Origin: Microcoleus vaginatus PCC 9802
GTDB lineage: Bacteria > Cyanobacteriota > Cyanobacteriia > Cyanobacteriales > Microcoleaceae
NCBI GenBank assembly: GCA_022701275.1
Contig: CP031740.1
Span: 4,413,001 to 4,477,000 of the forward strand
Direction: 5' to 3'
DNA length: 64,000 nucleotides
Below are positions 49,578-58,153 of the stretch, piece by piece (position 1 is the stretch's first letter; the number at the start of each line of letters is the position of its first letter). Under the pieces are notes generated by a model. That model ran no database searches. It saw only the letters and a program-made list of their open reading frames with translations, and was not told where the DNA came from. The position numbers and the translations under genes are program-made.

Positions 49578-49624
49578 CTCAGCAGATAAATCTGAGAGAT
49601 TGAAATAAGGAGGCTTTTATCGAG
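49578..49624 (+). repeat. Remnant of the dispersed 140-bp repeat
   Basis: CTCAGCAGATAAATCTGAG, AGATTGAA and GGCTTTTATCGAG match, in order, the core and right end of the intact copies at 49924-50348. Confidence 0.55.
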
Positions 49625-49923
49625 TTAGCACTATTGAGATTTGAGTTGAGAATTGCGAAATCAATACTCAAAATTCAACACTTACAACTCTTCCTTTGAA
49701 CTCAGCGAATAAATTCATTGACACCGTACCAATTTCTTAACACACAACTTAACACTACGAACTGATAACTCCGCTTGCGTGGTGGTAGGGGGCTGGTTTT
49801 GAGCGAAAGTAGGTAGGAGTGAAAGCGCCTAGACTTTTGTTGAATTCTTGTGCGTTCGCACTCAACATACCCCAGCTTGGCATTCGACTGCAACCTCCGC
49901 CCCTGCCAAGCCTAAAACCTCGT

Positions 49924-50348
49924 CAGTCGATTTTAGATGTTAAATTTTAGATTTTAGATTTACTCAACAGATGAATCTCGGAGATTGAACTAGAGTCTAA
50001 AATCTAAAATTTTTGGTTCTGCACGAATTAAGTCGGGGGCTTATTTCCGTTTTTTGACGGGCCAGTCGATTTTAGATGTTAAATTTTAGATTTTAGATTT
50101 TAGATTTACTCCACAGATGAATCTGGGAGATTGAACTAAAGTGTAAAATCTAAAATTTTTGGTTCTTCACGACTTAAGTCGGGGGCTTATCTGCGTTGTT
50201 TGACGGGTCAATCGATTTTAGATTTTAGGTTTTAGATTTTAGATTTACTCCACAGATGAATCTGGGAGCTGGAACTTTAATCTAAAATCTAAAACTTTTG
50301 GTTCTCCACGACTTAAGTCGGGGACTTATCTCCGTTTTTTGACCCGTC
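49924..50348 (+). repeat. Three tandem copies of the dispersed 140-bp repeat
   Basis: Units start at 49924, 50063 and 50209 (CAGTCGATTTTAG or CAATCGATTTTAG). Each has a (TTTTAGA)n left part, core CACAGATGAATCT, an inverted AATCTAAAAT segment, TTTTGGTTCT, CACGA(A/C)TTAAGTCGGGG and CGTTTTTTGAC. The first unit is 139 bp and the second 146 bp. The 7-bp difference is exactly one extra TTTTAGA heptamer. Confidence 0.93.
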
Positions 50349-50695
50349 AAAAACATCTATTGTTGAATACCCGCTCTGCGGTTTGAACCGTGAGATTTTT
50401 GAATAAGCCGACCACCGACAACCAGTCGATAGATCGAAATTAATCGCTAAATTTGGTTCAGACCCCGCTCCTGCGGGTTTGGCGCTAGATTTAGCCCGTG
50501 AATGTACAACAAAAAGGCTTGAAGTCTTGAACAGAAGCAATTTGCACCCAGCCCGCGTTGCTGGTTGACGAGGGCGGCGAGCGACTAAAGCGCTCGAGCC
50601 GCCGCGGCTTCCATAACAAGCGATTATAGCGTGAAACGACACATCCCGATCGAGAGCCGAAGGTGAAAGAAATATTCCACCACGGCTTCCCTATC

Positions 50696-53461
50696 TTAAC
50701 CATAACCCAGGATTAGCTGACTACGCTCAACCTGCAGAAGCTGAATTTCCTGCTGGCTGACTTGTTCGAGCATGAAAACAATATGTTCTGGCTTTAGCAA
50801 GTTGCCGTCGCTGCGACAACTCCCGGTAAAGCGCAAGACGGCTCTACCTTCCGATGTAGCACCAGAGGCTCTTGTGCTGCTGTCTGGTTTCTGCTCTACA
50901 AGTTCTAGTTTGTGCAGCCTTTCGCGCAAATTGACATTCTGCGTCTTTCCCGACTTAGTAGTATGCACCCGCCAAAAAGCCTCGGTTTCGGCGATCGTCT
51001 TGACCCAAGCTTCCCAGTTGGCATCAGGAGCCACGGAGACAGGAGCAGCATTTTCCCCGTCTAATTCGCCATTTTCTGTCAACGAGCCTGCCGAGGCCAC
51101 AGTAATTACGTACTCGGCTGCTTCTAACAACTGGTTAGCAGAAGGAGCCTTGAGATCGATCGACTCAACCTTGTAAATCGGAATATTTTCCGGCAGCTTA
51201 GCCGCCAACTTTTCCCGAAAACTCTCAATATCGATCGACTCAGTGAGCTCAAAGTCGGCAATTTCCCCAGTGCTGGTCACACCCAGAGGCAGAGCATTTG
51301 CCAGAGAAATCCGAGGGTTCGGGTGAAACCCGCCGGTAAACGAAATCGGCAAATCGGCTCTGCGGACTACTCGATCGAACAATCGGATCAAATCCAAATG
51401 ACCAACCAAAGCCATATCGCCCACCTTCCCGAACCAAACCCGTAAACGCTGTTTCCGCTCCGTATTCGGGACAAACTCCCCAGCAAACTCAGGAATTGGC
51501 AGCGCTTCCACAACCACATTGTGTCCGAAATCGGTGCCGCAAACCCCGCAGCGCGAACACCCTTCAAAGGAACAGTCGGGAACCGTCGCTGCTTCTAAAG
51601 CCTTTTGCAAGTCAATTTTCAGCCAGTTTTTGTCGATCCCTGTATCTAAGTGATCCCAAGGCAGGGCCTGATCGAGAGAGAGGGAGGGGGACAGGGGGAG
51701 ATCCGGAGAATTGGGAAAATCTTCCTTGATTTCTCTTCCTTCTTCCTTCTTCCTTCTTCCTTCTTCCTTCTCCTCTTCCTTCTCAAAAAGATTCCACTCG
51801 CCGCTTTCGACTTGGCGGTATTTCCAGGTAAGGCCCGATTCATCGATCGCCTGAGTCCAAGCTTTGTAAGCCTGATCCAAGCTTTCCCACCACGCATCCA
51901 TACCCGCGCCAAGTTCCCAAGCGCGGCGGACTACAGCAGCCAAACGTCGATCGCCCCGTCCGACAAAATCCTCCATTGCCGAAATCCGCACATCAGTGTA
52001 ATTCACCTTGACGCCCCGCATCCCGCGAAATTCTCCCTTCAGGAGTTTTTGCTTGCGGGAAAACTCAGCAGTAGAAACCGAGTGCCACTGAAAAGGAGTG
52101 TGAGGCTTAGGCGTAAAATTAGAAATTGTCAAGTTAAAAATCAGTCCCCGGCGGCCATCGAGCCTGCATTCCCTGTGCAGCCAGCGGACTGTTTCGGCGA
52201 TGCCCACAACATCAAAATCTGTTTCTCCGGGCAAACCGATCATAAAATACAGCTTGATTTTATCCCAGCCGCGATCGACCGCAGTTTTGACACCCCGAAG
52301 CAATTCTTCATTCGTCAAACCTTTGTTAACGATGTCGCGCATCCGCTGAGTACCAGCTTCCGGGGCAAAAGTCAAACCGCCTTGTCGCGTACCGCCGAGA
52401 ATGTCGGCAATATTATCGTCAAATCTGTCAACCCGCTGACTGGGTAGAGACAGAGAGATATTTTTATCTTTCAGGCGATTTTTGATTTCCATCCCGACGG
52501 CTGGGAGTGCCAGATAGTCGGAACAACTCAGGGAAAGCAGGGAAAACTCGCTGTGTCCGGTGGCTTGCATCCCCTGTTCGATCGCCTCTACGACTTGCTG
52601 CGGTTCGACATCGCGCGCGGGGCGAGTCAGCATTCCCGGCTGACAGAAGCGACACCCGCGGGTGCATCCCCGGCGGATTTCTACTGTCAGTCTGTCGTGT
52701 ACTGTCTGGACGTAGGGAACCAGGCCGGTCGAATAAGCTGGTATGGGAGTTGCCACGCGGCGCAGAATTCGTTCTGGAACTTGGGGGCGGTTGGGATGAA
52801 CAGAACCGTCGGCCGCCATATCGTAGAATTGCGGGACGTAGACGCCGGGAATTTGCGCTAAATCCAGCAGCAATGCTTCTCGGCTCAAATTATTTGTTTT
52901 GCCTTCTGCCAAAATCAAGCCAATTTCTGGCAGCAACTCTTCTCCATCTCCCAAAGCGATGAAGTCAAAAAAGTCCGCGTAGGGTTCGGGGTTAGAAGTT
53001 GCCGTTTGCCCGCCAGCAAAAATCAGCGGCATTTGACCGTTTTGGCGATTTGTCGCTCTTTCTTGCCAAGTTAGTGGAATGCCGGCTAAATCCAGCATTT
53101 CCAGAATGTTTGTGGCTCCGAGTTCGTAGCTGAGGCTGAAGCCCAGAATATCAAATTCTGTGAGCGATCGCCTTGATTCTACGGCAAACAGGGGAGTTTT
53201 GGTCGATCGCAGTTTTGCGGCCAAGTCGGGCGCGGGCAAATAAGCCCGATCGCACAACTGTCTGGGCCCTGCGTTCAAAATGTTGTAAAGGATGATGTGT
53301 CCCAGATTGGAAGCACCAACTTCATAAACTTCTGGGTAAGTGAGAACCCAGCGCACCAACGCCCCGTCCCAAGGCTTGTGCGTAGCCCCCAATTCGTTTC
53401 CCAGATAACGAGCAGGCTGATTAATGTCTGCTGTAAGTAATTCTTCGACTTTTACTGCCAC
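50696..53461 (-). CDS. B12-binding-type radical SAM protein fused to DUF2344 domain
   Basis: The 921-residue protein matches the TIGR03960 radical SAM family fused to a C-terminal TIGR03936/DUF2344 domain (from about 680, RVWFGKVGDMALVGHLDLIRLF). The radical SAM cluster ligands are C266, C270, C273 (RRGCTRGCRFCQ). An N-terminal cobalamin-binding-like fold precedes it. A CxxC-type set (CSFEGCSRCGVCG) lies near 655. Function is unknown, but the pair usually neighbours RNase E/G genes, as here, which suggests a tRNA or rRNA role. Residues about 557-600 ([15 protein letters not shown]..., then Pro/Ser-rich) derive from a repeat tract inserted in frame. Confidence 0.92.
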   Translation of the reverse strand: MAVKVEELLTADINQPARYLGNELGATHKPWDGALVRWVLTYPEVYEVGASNLGHIILYNILNAGPRQLCDRAYLPAPDLAAKLRSTKTPLFAVESRRSLTEFDILGFSLSYELGATNILEMLDLAGIPLTWQERATNRQNGQMPLIFAGGQTATSNPEPYADFFDFIALGDGEELLPEIGLILAEGKTNNLSREALLLDLAQIPGVYVPQFYDMAADGSVHPNRPQVPERILRRVATPIPAYSTGLVPYVQTVHDRLTVEIRRGCTRGCRFCQPGMLTRPARDVEPQQVVEAIEQGMQATGHSEFSLLSLSCSDYLALPAVGMEIKNRLKDKNISLSLPSQRVDRFDDNIADILGGTRQGGLTFAPEAGTQRMRDIVNKGLTNEELLRGVKTAVDRGWDKIKLYFMIGLPGETDFDVVGIAETVRWLHRECRLDGRRGLIFNLTISNFTPKPHTPFQWHSVSTAEFSRKQKLLKGEFRGMRGVKVNYTDVRISAMEDFVGRGDRRLAAVVRRAWELGAGMDAWWESLDQAYKAWTQAIDESGLTWKYRQVESGEWNLFEKEEEKEEGRRKKEEGREIKEDFPNSPDLPLSPSLSLDQALPWDHLDTGIDKNWLKIDLQKALEAATVPDCSFEGCSRCGVCGTDFGHNVVVEALPIPEFAGEFVPNTERKQRLRVWFGKVGDMALVGHLDLIRLFDRVVRRADLPISFTGGFHPNPRISLANALPLGVTSTGEIADFELTESIDIESFREKLAAKLPENIPIYKVESIDLKAPSANQLLEAAEYVITVASAGSLTENGELDGENAAPVSVAPDANWEAWVKTIAETEAFWRVHTTKSGKTQNVNLRERLHKLELVEQKPDSSTRASGATSEGRAVLRFTGSCRSDGNLLKPEHIVFMLEQVSQQEIQLLQVERSQLILGYG
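51732..51784 (-). repeat. GGAAGAA heptamer tract inside the radical SAM gene
   Basis: About seven CTTCCTT/CTTCCTC units on the plus strand correspond to purine-rich codons for [14 protein letters not shown] on the coding strand. It lies between the radical SAM and DUF2344 halves. Confidence 0.88.
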
Positions 53462-53604
53462 GGCTCGACTCGCTAAATATTTGCGACTCTTAAGCAGCCT
53501 ACCTTAAAATCTGCCAACACGCCAACGACAGTCGTCTGTCTTTTCGGGCATTTAACCGAATTTGCTTTGTTTTGTTGCCTGTTCTCGTCGCCTAGGAGGC
53601 TCTA

Positions 53605-53955
53605 TCAGTGTTGTTTTACGCACGAGTTTTCGGCATCAAAGCTATCGACATTTTCAAATATTTCAAACACTCGATCGAGTTGGCTGAGTTCCAGAATCAT
53701 CCTAATCCCGGGGGATACCGAGCAAAGACTAAACCTGCGGCCCATTTTTTTCGCCTGCTTGAGGCCTGAAACCAATGCCATCAAACCGGCACTGTCAATA
53801 AATGTTATTGCGCCCAAATCTACGAGTACCGCTACCACTCCGGGGGCTGAAATTGCTGTCGTTAGTTGCCGTCCGAATTCTCCGCAGGTGGCTGCATTCA
53901 GGTAGTCTAGGGGTCGAATCACCGTAATTGGTTTATGGGCAAGAAGTGTCTGCAT
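53605..53955 (-). CDS. STAS-domain anti-sigma factor antagonist
   Basis: The 116-residue single STAS domain has the phosphorylation-site region ITFIDSAGLMALVSGLKQA (about 52-70), the N-terminal ITVIRPLDYLNAATCGEF and strand VVAVLVDLGA. It differs clearly from the STAS protein at 29866, so it is a separate paralogue. No kinase or phosphatase gene is adjacent. It follows the divergent or upstream region of the radical SAM gene by about 140 bp. Confidence 0.9.
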   Translation of the reverse strand: MQTLLAHKPITVIRPLDYLNAATCGEFGRQLTTAISAPGVVAVLVDLGAITFIDSAGLMALVSGLKQAKKMGRRFSLCSVSPGIRMILELSQLDRVFEIFENVDSFDAENSCVKQH

Positions 53956-54315
53956 ATGTCAAACCTATGATTGCTACGTATTTTCAACTACTGTGCTGGA
54001 CGGATGTAAGCCTAAACCTACTTGATTACTCTGAGCCTAACTTAATCCGAGGCAAACCGACCAGTTGTTTTCAGTAATTTTACGTAATCTTTATTTATTG
54101 ACTCTTTTTTATGAATTTTTGCGTAAGATTTGGCTAGGAAACGTAAGCTACTATACTATTTTTTATTTATGCCAGCAGGCGCAAGTCTTGGTAACTGTAA
54201 AAATTGCGATCAACTTTGCCCTAGCTGTTAAATAAAACTGAACAATGTAATTAAAATCACTGGTTAGTTCTGATCTAGATCACCTGTTTGCTCGACACTT
54301 CAGAGGAAAATTAAA
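53956..54315. other. Intergenic, AT-rich promoter region
   Basis: This lies between divergent STAS and small-protein genes. It is AT-rich around 54070-54175, and AGAGGAAA at 54302-54309 is the RBS of the downstream gene. Nothing else is recognised. Confidence 0.5.
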
Positions 54316-54537
54316 ATGTACGGAGTTCTCCGACTTACTATGCAAGCAACTCATGCTATCCGTCAACTTGTAGAAAAAGCCCTCTACATTAAGCAGTTGA
54401 CGCCTGACATTGAAAACGAAATCAACTACGAGCTCACCCGTTTGGGATACATCTCGGATATTGATTATGAGGCTTTAGAGTTATTAATGGATGAAATGGA
54501 TGCCGGCCGGGTGCAATTGGTATCTAGCCGTCGATAG
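54316..54537 (+). CDS. Small conserved cyanobacterial protein of unknown function
   Basis: The 73-residue acidic protein (MYGVLRLTMQATHAIRQLV...) has a good RBS (AGAGGAAA, 7 nt before ATG). It consists of two predicted helices separated by an ENEINYELTRLGYIS turn and ends DEMDAGRVQLVSSRR. From memory, near-identical 70-80-residue proteins occur in many cyanobacteria, none with a known role. It stands alone, with no neighbour in operon distance. Confidence 0.8.
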   Translation: MYGVLRLTMQATHAIRQLVEKALYIKQLTPDIENEINYELTRLGYISDIDYEALELLMDEMDAGRVQLVSSRR

Positions 54538-55088
54538 TGGGAAGCGGGCGACCAGCCCACATTCAAGAACCAAAAAATCCTTGCACGGCGGGCAATAGAG
54601 GAGTGTTAGAAGCATTCACGTCGGCCGAATATTTTTTTAATGAAGCATCTCATTGCTGAACTTGATATTTGAGGAAATAGTGTTAGGGGCGATCGTCCCT
54701 GCACCTCTGCTCAAAAGCTAAAAACTTTGACTTATATTAAATTTCTAACTTTTGGGGTATGACAAATTAGGTTAATTTTAACCAAGAGTCATGCTTAATT
54801 AAGCAGCTAATTGCTGAACTTGATATTTGAGCAGAGACTGTTAAGGGCGATCGTCCCTGAACCTCATACAATTTTAGATTTTAGATTTTAGATTTTAGAT
54901 TTTAGATTTTAGAAGTCGGACTACTGATGATTATCAGGGTTTGGAACTTTTCTACAGTTGCATTCTTTTTAGAAACTGTTATCAGTATCAAAAACTACAC
55001 ACTGTGCTCCAAATTAAATTTATAACTTTTGGGACTTGACAAATTATCTCTAAGTCTAATTCATAATAAAAAAAGTTTTTCGGCAGGA
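54538..55088. repeat. Intergenic region with duplicated blocks
   Basis: One block (ATTGCTGAACTTGATATTTG... GGGCGATCGTCCCT) occurs at 54652-54712 and again at 54810-54866. A second block (ATTAAATTT..TAACTTTTGGG..TTGACAAATTA) occurs at 54734-54768 and 55012-55046. An ATTTTAG heptamer run lies at 54871-54912. No gene is visible. Confidence 0.75.
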
Positions 55089-55230
55089 TTAGGACTAAGG
55101 GCAACTGTCACAAATAAAGCTTAAATTTTAAGTAAGTATGTAGTTGCGCTTGTACGCTCTTTCCTAAGCTAATAGCGCACAAGCTCAACTACATATTTTT
55201 GTTTAATCTACGAGTTGGCCTTAGTCCTAA
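55089..55230. mobile_element. MITE-like nested palindrome (142 bp)
   Basis: Terminal inverted repeats TTAGGACTAAGGGCAACT (55089-55106) and AGTTGGCCTTAGTCCTAA (55213-55230) differ at one position. Inside, ATGTAGTTGCGCTTGT (55138-55153) and ACAAGCTCAACTACAT (55179-55194) form a second inverted pair with one mismatch. There is no coding capacity, so any mobility would need a transposase supplied in trans. Confidence 0.7.
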
Positions 55231-55300
55231 GAACTATTATCCGATCGCTCGAATGCAAGGAAAATTGGTTTGTAGTTAGGATTTCCGTCCTCGCGGAGTC

Positions 55301-55339
55301 AATCTAAAATCTAAAATCTAAAATCTAAAATCTAAAATC
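55301..55339 (-). repeat. (ATTTTAG)n heptamer tract at the hybrid kinase 3' end
   Basis: Five and a half units read AATCTAA on the plus strand. The tract overlaps the last codons and stop of the hybrid kinase gene (stop at 55325-55327). Confidence 0.92.
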
Positions 55340-58153
55340 GTTCGATCGCCCCACCAAACTTGCCACCACCGCCACCAACTCAGCAGGCTCGATCGGCTTG
55401 GGCACGTAAATTTGAAAACCTTGCTGCAGTGCCCGTATGCGTTCCTCTACCCTACCAACCGCCGTGAACGCCAACGCCGGAATTTCCCTGTCCACCATCC
55501 GCGATCGCACTTGTTGCAGCAGAGCCTCTCCGTCAAGGGCCTGTATCCCGATATCGATCGCCAACACATCCGGATTCAGCCTTTCAATCGCCTCCACCGC
55601 ACCCTTTTCAGAGCTAGCAGTCTCCACTTGGGCCCCGCAATCTTCGAGCACGGTACAGGCAAAATCCAGGGAATCCGCGTCGAGATCGACCACCAATACC
55701 CGCACTCCAGAAAGATTGCTGTTGACAAAAGAGTCCTTTACAGGGGCTCGCGCCTTGCTTTGAGGAATCGCCAACTCCCCGAGTCCGGCAACAGAAAATC
55801 CGCCGTCGCCAGGAAGCTGTTGAATTGGCAATCTCACTAAAAACCTCGACCCTTTTCCCTTCCCGGCCGATTCGGCTTGCACCGTCCCCCCGTGCATTTC
55901 CACAAAATGCCGCACTAGGGCCAAACCCAAACCCAATCCGTTGTACGATCGCCTTGTAGAGCTGTCAGCTTGGCTGAACCGCTCGAAAACGTGCGGCAAA
56001 AACTCTTCTGAAATCCCTTGTCCCGTGTCGCTAACCTCAATTTCGACACTAGCGGGCGACAAATTTTTACAGCAAGCGGATTCCTCAGGGGCCAAAGTCC
56101 CCTGCATCTTTCGCACCTCCACCTTTACCTGTCCGCCATTGGGAGTAAACTTAATCGCATTCGACAGCAAATTCCAGGCTACCTGCTGCAAGCGACCAGA
56201 ATCGGCAAAAATCCGCCCTGCATTGGGGTCGAAATCCGTCACCATTTCAATATTTTTGGCGGCAATCGCGGGCGCGAGAGTATCGATCGCAGCCTCAACA
56301 GTCGAAACCACATCCACCCACCGCAAATTCAGCGACAGTTTGCCGGTAATAATCTGCGACACGTCCAACAAATCCTCGATCAGAGTTGCCAGCGATCGTG
56401 TATTGCGGTCGATCGTTTCCAGAGCCCGAACAGTTGTTTTTTCGTCAAACTTGCGGTTTCGCAGCAGTTGCGCCCATCCCAGCATCGAATTCAGCGGCGT
56501 CCGCAATTCGTGGGACAAAGTTCCCAGAAACTCGTCTTTAATCCGGTTCGCCCGCGCCAATTCCTGGGCTCGATCTTGCAGTTCTCTTTCCAACTGCTTG
56601 CCAACCGTCAAGTCGAGAATAAAAGCCACAGATTCTTGCCGCTTGTGTGGCAGCAAAACATATCCGATCAACACCGGAATCCGGCTGCCGTCTTTCCTCC
56701 AGAATTCCTTTTCGTAGGGAGTACAAGCCCCTGTTGCTTGTGCCTCTGCAATCCCCTTCTTGTCGAGAGGCCGGTACTCCGGGGGCGTGATGTCAATCCA
56801 GTTTAATTCCCCGCGCTGCAAGTGTTCCCGAGTGTAACCAACTATCCGCAAAAATTCATCGTTTGCCTCGATGATACTGCCATTAACATCCCCGAAGATA
56901 ATTCCTATCAAGTTAGCTTCGGCTAACATTCTCAGCTTTTCTTCGCTAGCTTGGAGTGCCGCTTCTGTTTGCTTGCGATCGGTAACGTCTTGGATGTAAC
57001 CCGACAAACCAGAATCGGAAGGATAAAAACGCATCTTCAACCACTTATTCCATAACGGTATGAATTCTTCATACTCGATTGTTACTTTTTCTGCTAATGC
57101 TTTGCAAGCCATTTGGTAAAACGGTAAATCGACAGCCCAGGGAAATATATCCCAAATTTTTTTACCAATCAGTTCGGCTTTTGGTCTGCCTAACAGCTCA
57201 ATAGCTTGGTGGTTGACATAGGTATACTGCCAATTTAAATCAACAGCAATAAAAGCATCGGTAATGCTTTCGAGAATGTTAGTAATTTGATCATTTGCCA
57301 ATTGCAGCGCTTTAGCAGTTTCTTCTGCTTGCAACCTCGCTGCTTGTTCGCGGGACAAAGCTGCCGCGCGTTCTTGTTCTGCCTGTTTTCGATCGCTAAT
57401 ATCGATGTAAGAACCGATGTAACCTGCAAAAGTGCGATCGGGTCTGTATCTGGGTACGCCTGTACCCAAAACCCAGCGGTATTCCCCGTCATAGCGCCTC
57501 AAACGGCATTCGACCCGATACTCGCTGCCAGCTTTGAAGGCTTTTTGGTAAATATCCAGAGATTCTGACAAGTCATCTGGGTGCAAGTTTTCCATCCAAC
57601 CCGTGCCCATTTCTTGCGCCAAAGTTCTACCGGTAAACTCCAGCCAAACTTTGTTAAAGTAATCGCCAAGTTGGTCAGTGTCCGACATCCAAATCATCAC
57701 CGGCGCCGTATCTGCCATAATCCGAAATCGAGCTTCGCTCTCCTGCTGCTGTGCTTCGGCTTGCTTGCGCTCGTTCCGTTCTTGAACTTCCCGCAGGGCC
57801 CGCTCAATCGACGGCACCAGGCGTATCAAACGGCGTTTGAGAACATAATCAGTAGCGCCGCTTTTCAAAGTTTCGATCGCCACTTCCTCGCCCAAAGTAG
57901 CCGAAACAAAAATAAACGGCACTCCCGGACAAGTAGTATGGGCGATTTCCAGTGCCGCTATCCCGTTAAAACAAGGCAGCATATAATCTGCCAAAATAAT
58001 GTCAAAACTTTGTTTTTCCAGCGCCGTGGCAAAGTCTTCTCGAGTTTCCACACACACCAGAGAAAATTTGAGTCCGCCATCCATTAGATATGCCTCAATC
58101 AGTTCGGCATCTAGGGGACTGTCTTCTACTAAGAGGATACTGAGCGTTTTCAC
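55325..58153 (-). CDS. Hybrid sensor histidine kinase / response regulator
   Basis: This is a 942-residue protein. It has an N-terminal REC (1-125; Asp in ILADYMLP), three PAS domains (about 140-265, 290-405, 410-525) with PAC tails (DISDRKQAEQ), HisKA with H548 in LGTLSHELRTPLNS, and a GHKL ATPase (NLLSNAIKFTPNGG, VSDTGQGISEE, GLGLGLALVRHFV). A C-terminal REC (about 815-935) has Asp in VLAIDIGIQALDGE and conserved Lys in YVPKPIEP. It has no membrane segment. The C-terminus ends NDFRF because a heptamer repeat supplies the last codons. No partner gene is close. Confidence 0.95.
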   Translation of the reverse strand: MKTLSILLVEDSPLDAELIEAYLMDGGLKFSLVCVETREDFATALEKQSFDIILADYMLPCFNGIAALEIAHTTCPGVPFIFVSATLGEEVAIETLKSGATDYVLKRRLIRLVPSIERALREVQERNERKQAEAQQQESEARFRIMADTAPVMIWMSDTDQLGDYFNKVWLEFTGRTLAQEMGTGWMENLHPDDLSESLDIYQKAFKAGSEYRVECRLRRYDGEYRWVLGTGVPRYRPDRTFAGYIGSYIDISDRKQAEQERAAALSREQAARLQAEETAKALQLANDQITNILESITDAFIAVDLNWQYTYVNHQAIELLGRPKAELIGKKIWDIFPWAVDLPFYQMACKALAEKVTIEYEEFIPLWNKWLKMRFYPSDSGLSGYIQDVTDRKQTEAALQASEEKLRMLAEANLIGIIFGDVNGSIIEANDEFLRIVGYTREHLQRGELNWIDITPPEYRPLDKKGIAEAQATGACTPYEKEFWRKDGSRIPVLIGYVLLPHKRQESVAFILDLTVGKQLERELQDRAQELARANRIKDEFLGTLSHELRTPLNSMLGWAQLLRNRKFDEKTTVRALETIDRNTRSLATLIEDLLDVSQIITGKLSLNLRWVDVVSTVEAAIDTLAPAIAAKNIEMVTDFDPNAGRIFADSGRLQQVAWNLLSNAIKFTPNGGQVKVEVRKMQGTLAPEESACCKNLSPASVEIEVSDTGQGISEEFLPHVFERFSQADSSTRRSYNGLGLGLALVRHFVEMHGGTVQAESAGKGKGSRFLVRLPIQQLPGDGGFSVAGLGELAIPQSKARAPVKDSFVNSNLSGVRVLVVDLDADSLDFACTVLEDCGAQVETASSEKGAVEAIERLNPDVLAIDIGIQALDGEALLQQVRSRMVDREIPALAFTAVGRVEERIRALQQGFQIYVPKPIEPAELVAVVASLVGRSNDFRF

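Larger units (their letters stand above)
49354..50695 (-). promoter_or_regulatory. Long, repeat-filled rne upstream/leader region
   Basis: 1.34 kb separates rne from the radical SAM gene with no convincing gene inside. On the minus strand a TATAAT box lies at 50628-50623. It is followed closely by a strong hairpin (GGCGGCTCGAGCG...CGCTCGCCGCC, about 50600-50570) and further GC-rich stems: CCAGCAACGCGGGCTGG, CCCGC...GCGGG and CGGTTCAAACCG. Then come three tandem 140-bp repeats (50348-49924), a repeat remnant and a heptamer tract before the rne ATG. RNase E genes are often autoregulated through structured 5' leaders. That this region does so is inference. Confidence 0.5.

Noticed and set aside
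50313-50642. 109-codon minus-strand frame in the rne upstream region
   Set aside because: It reads across hairpins and a repeat unit. Composition is atypical and no motif is present.
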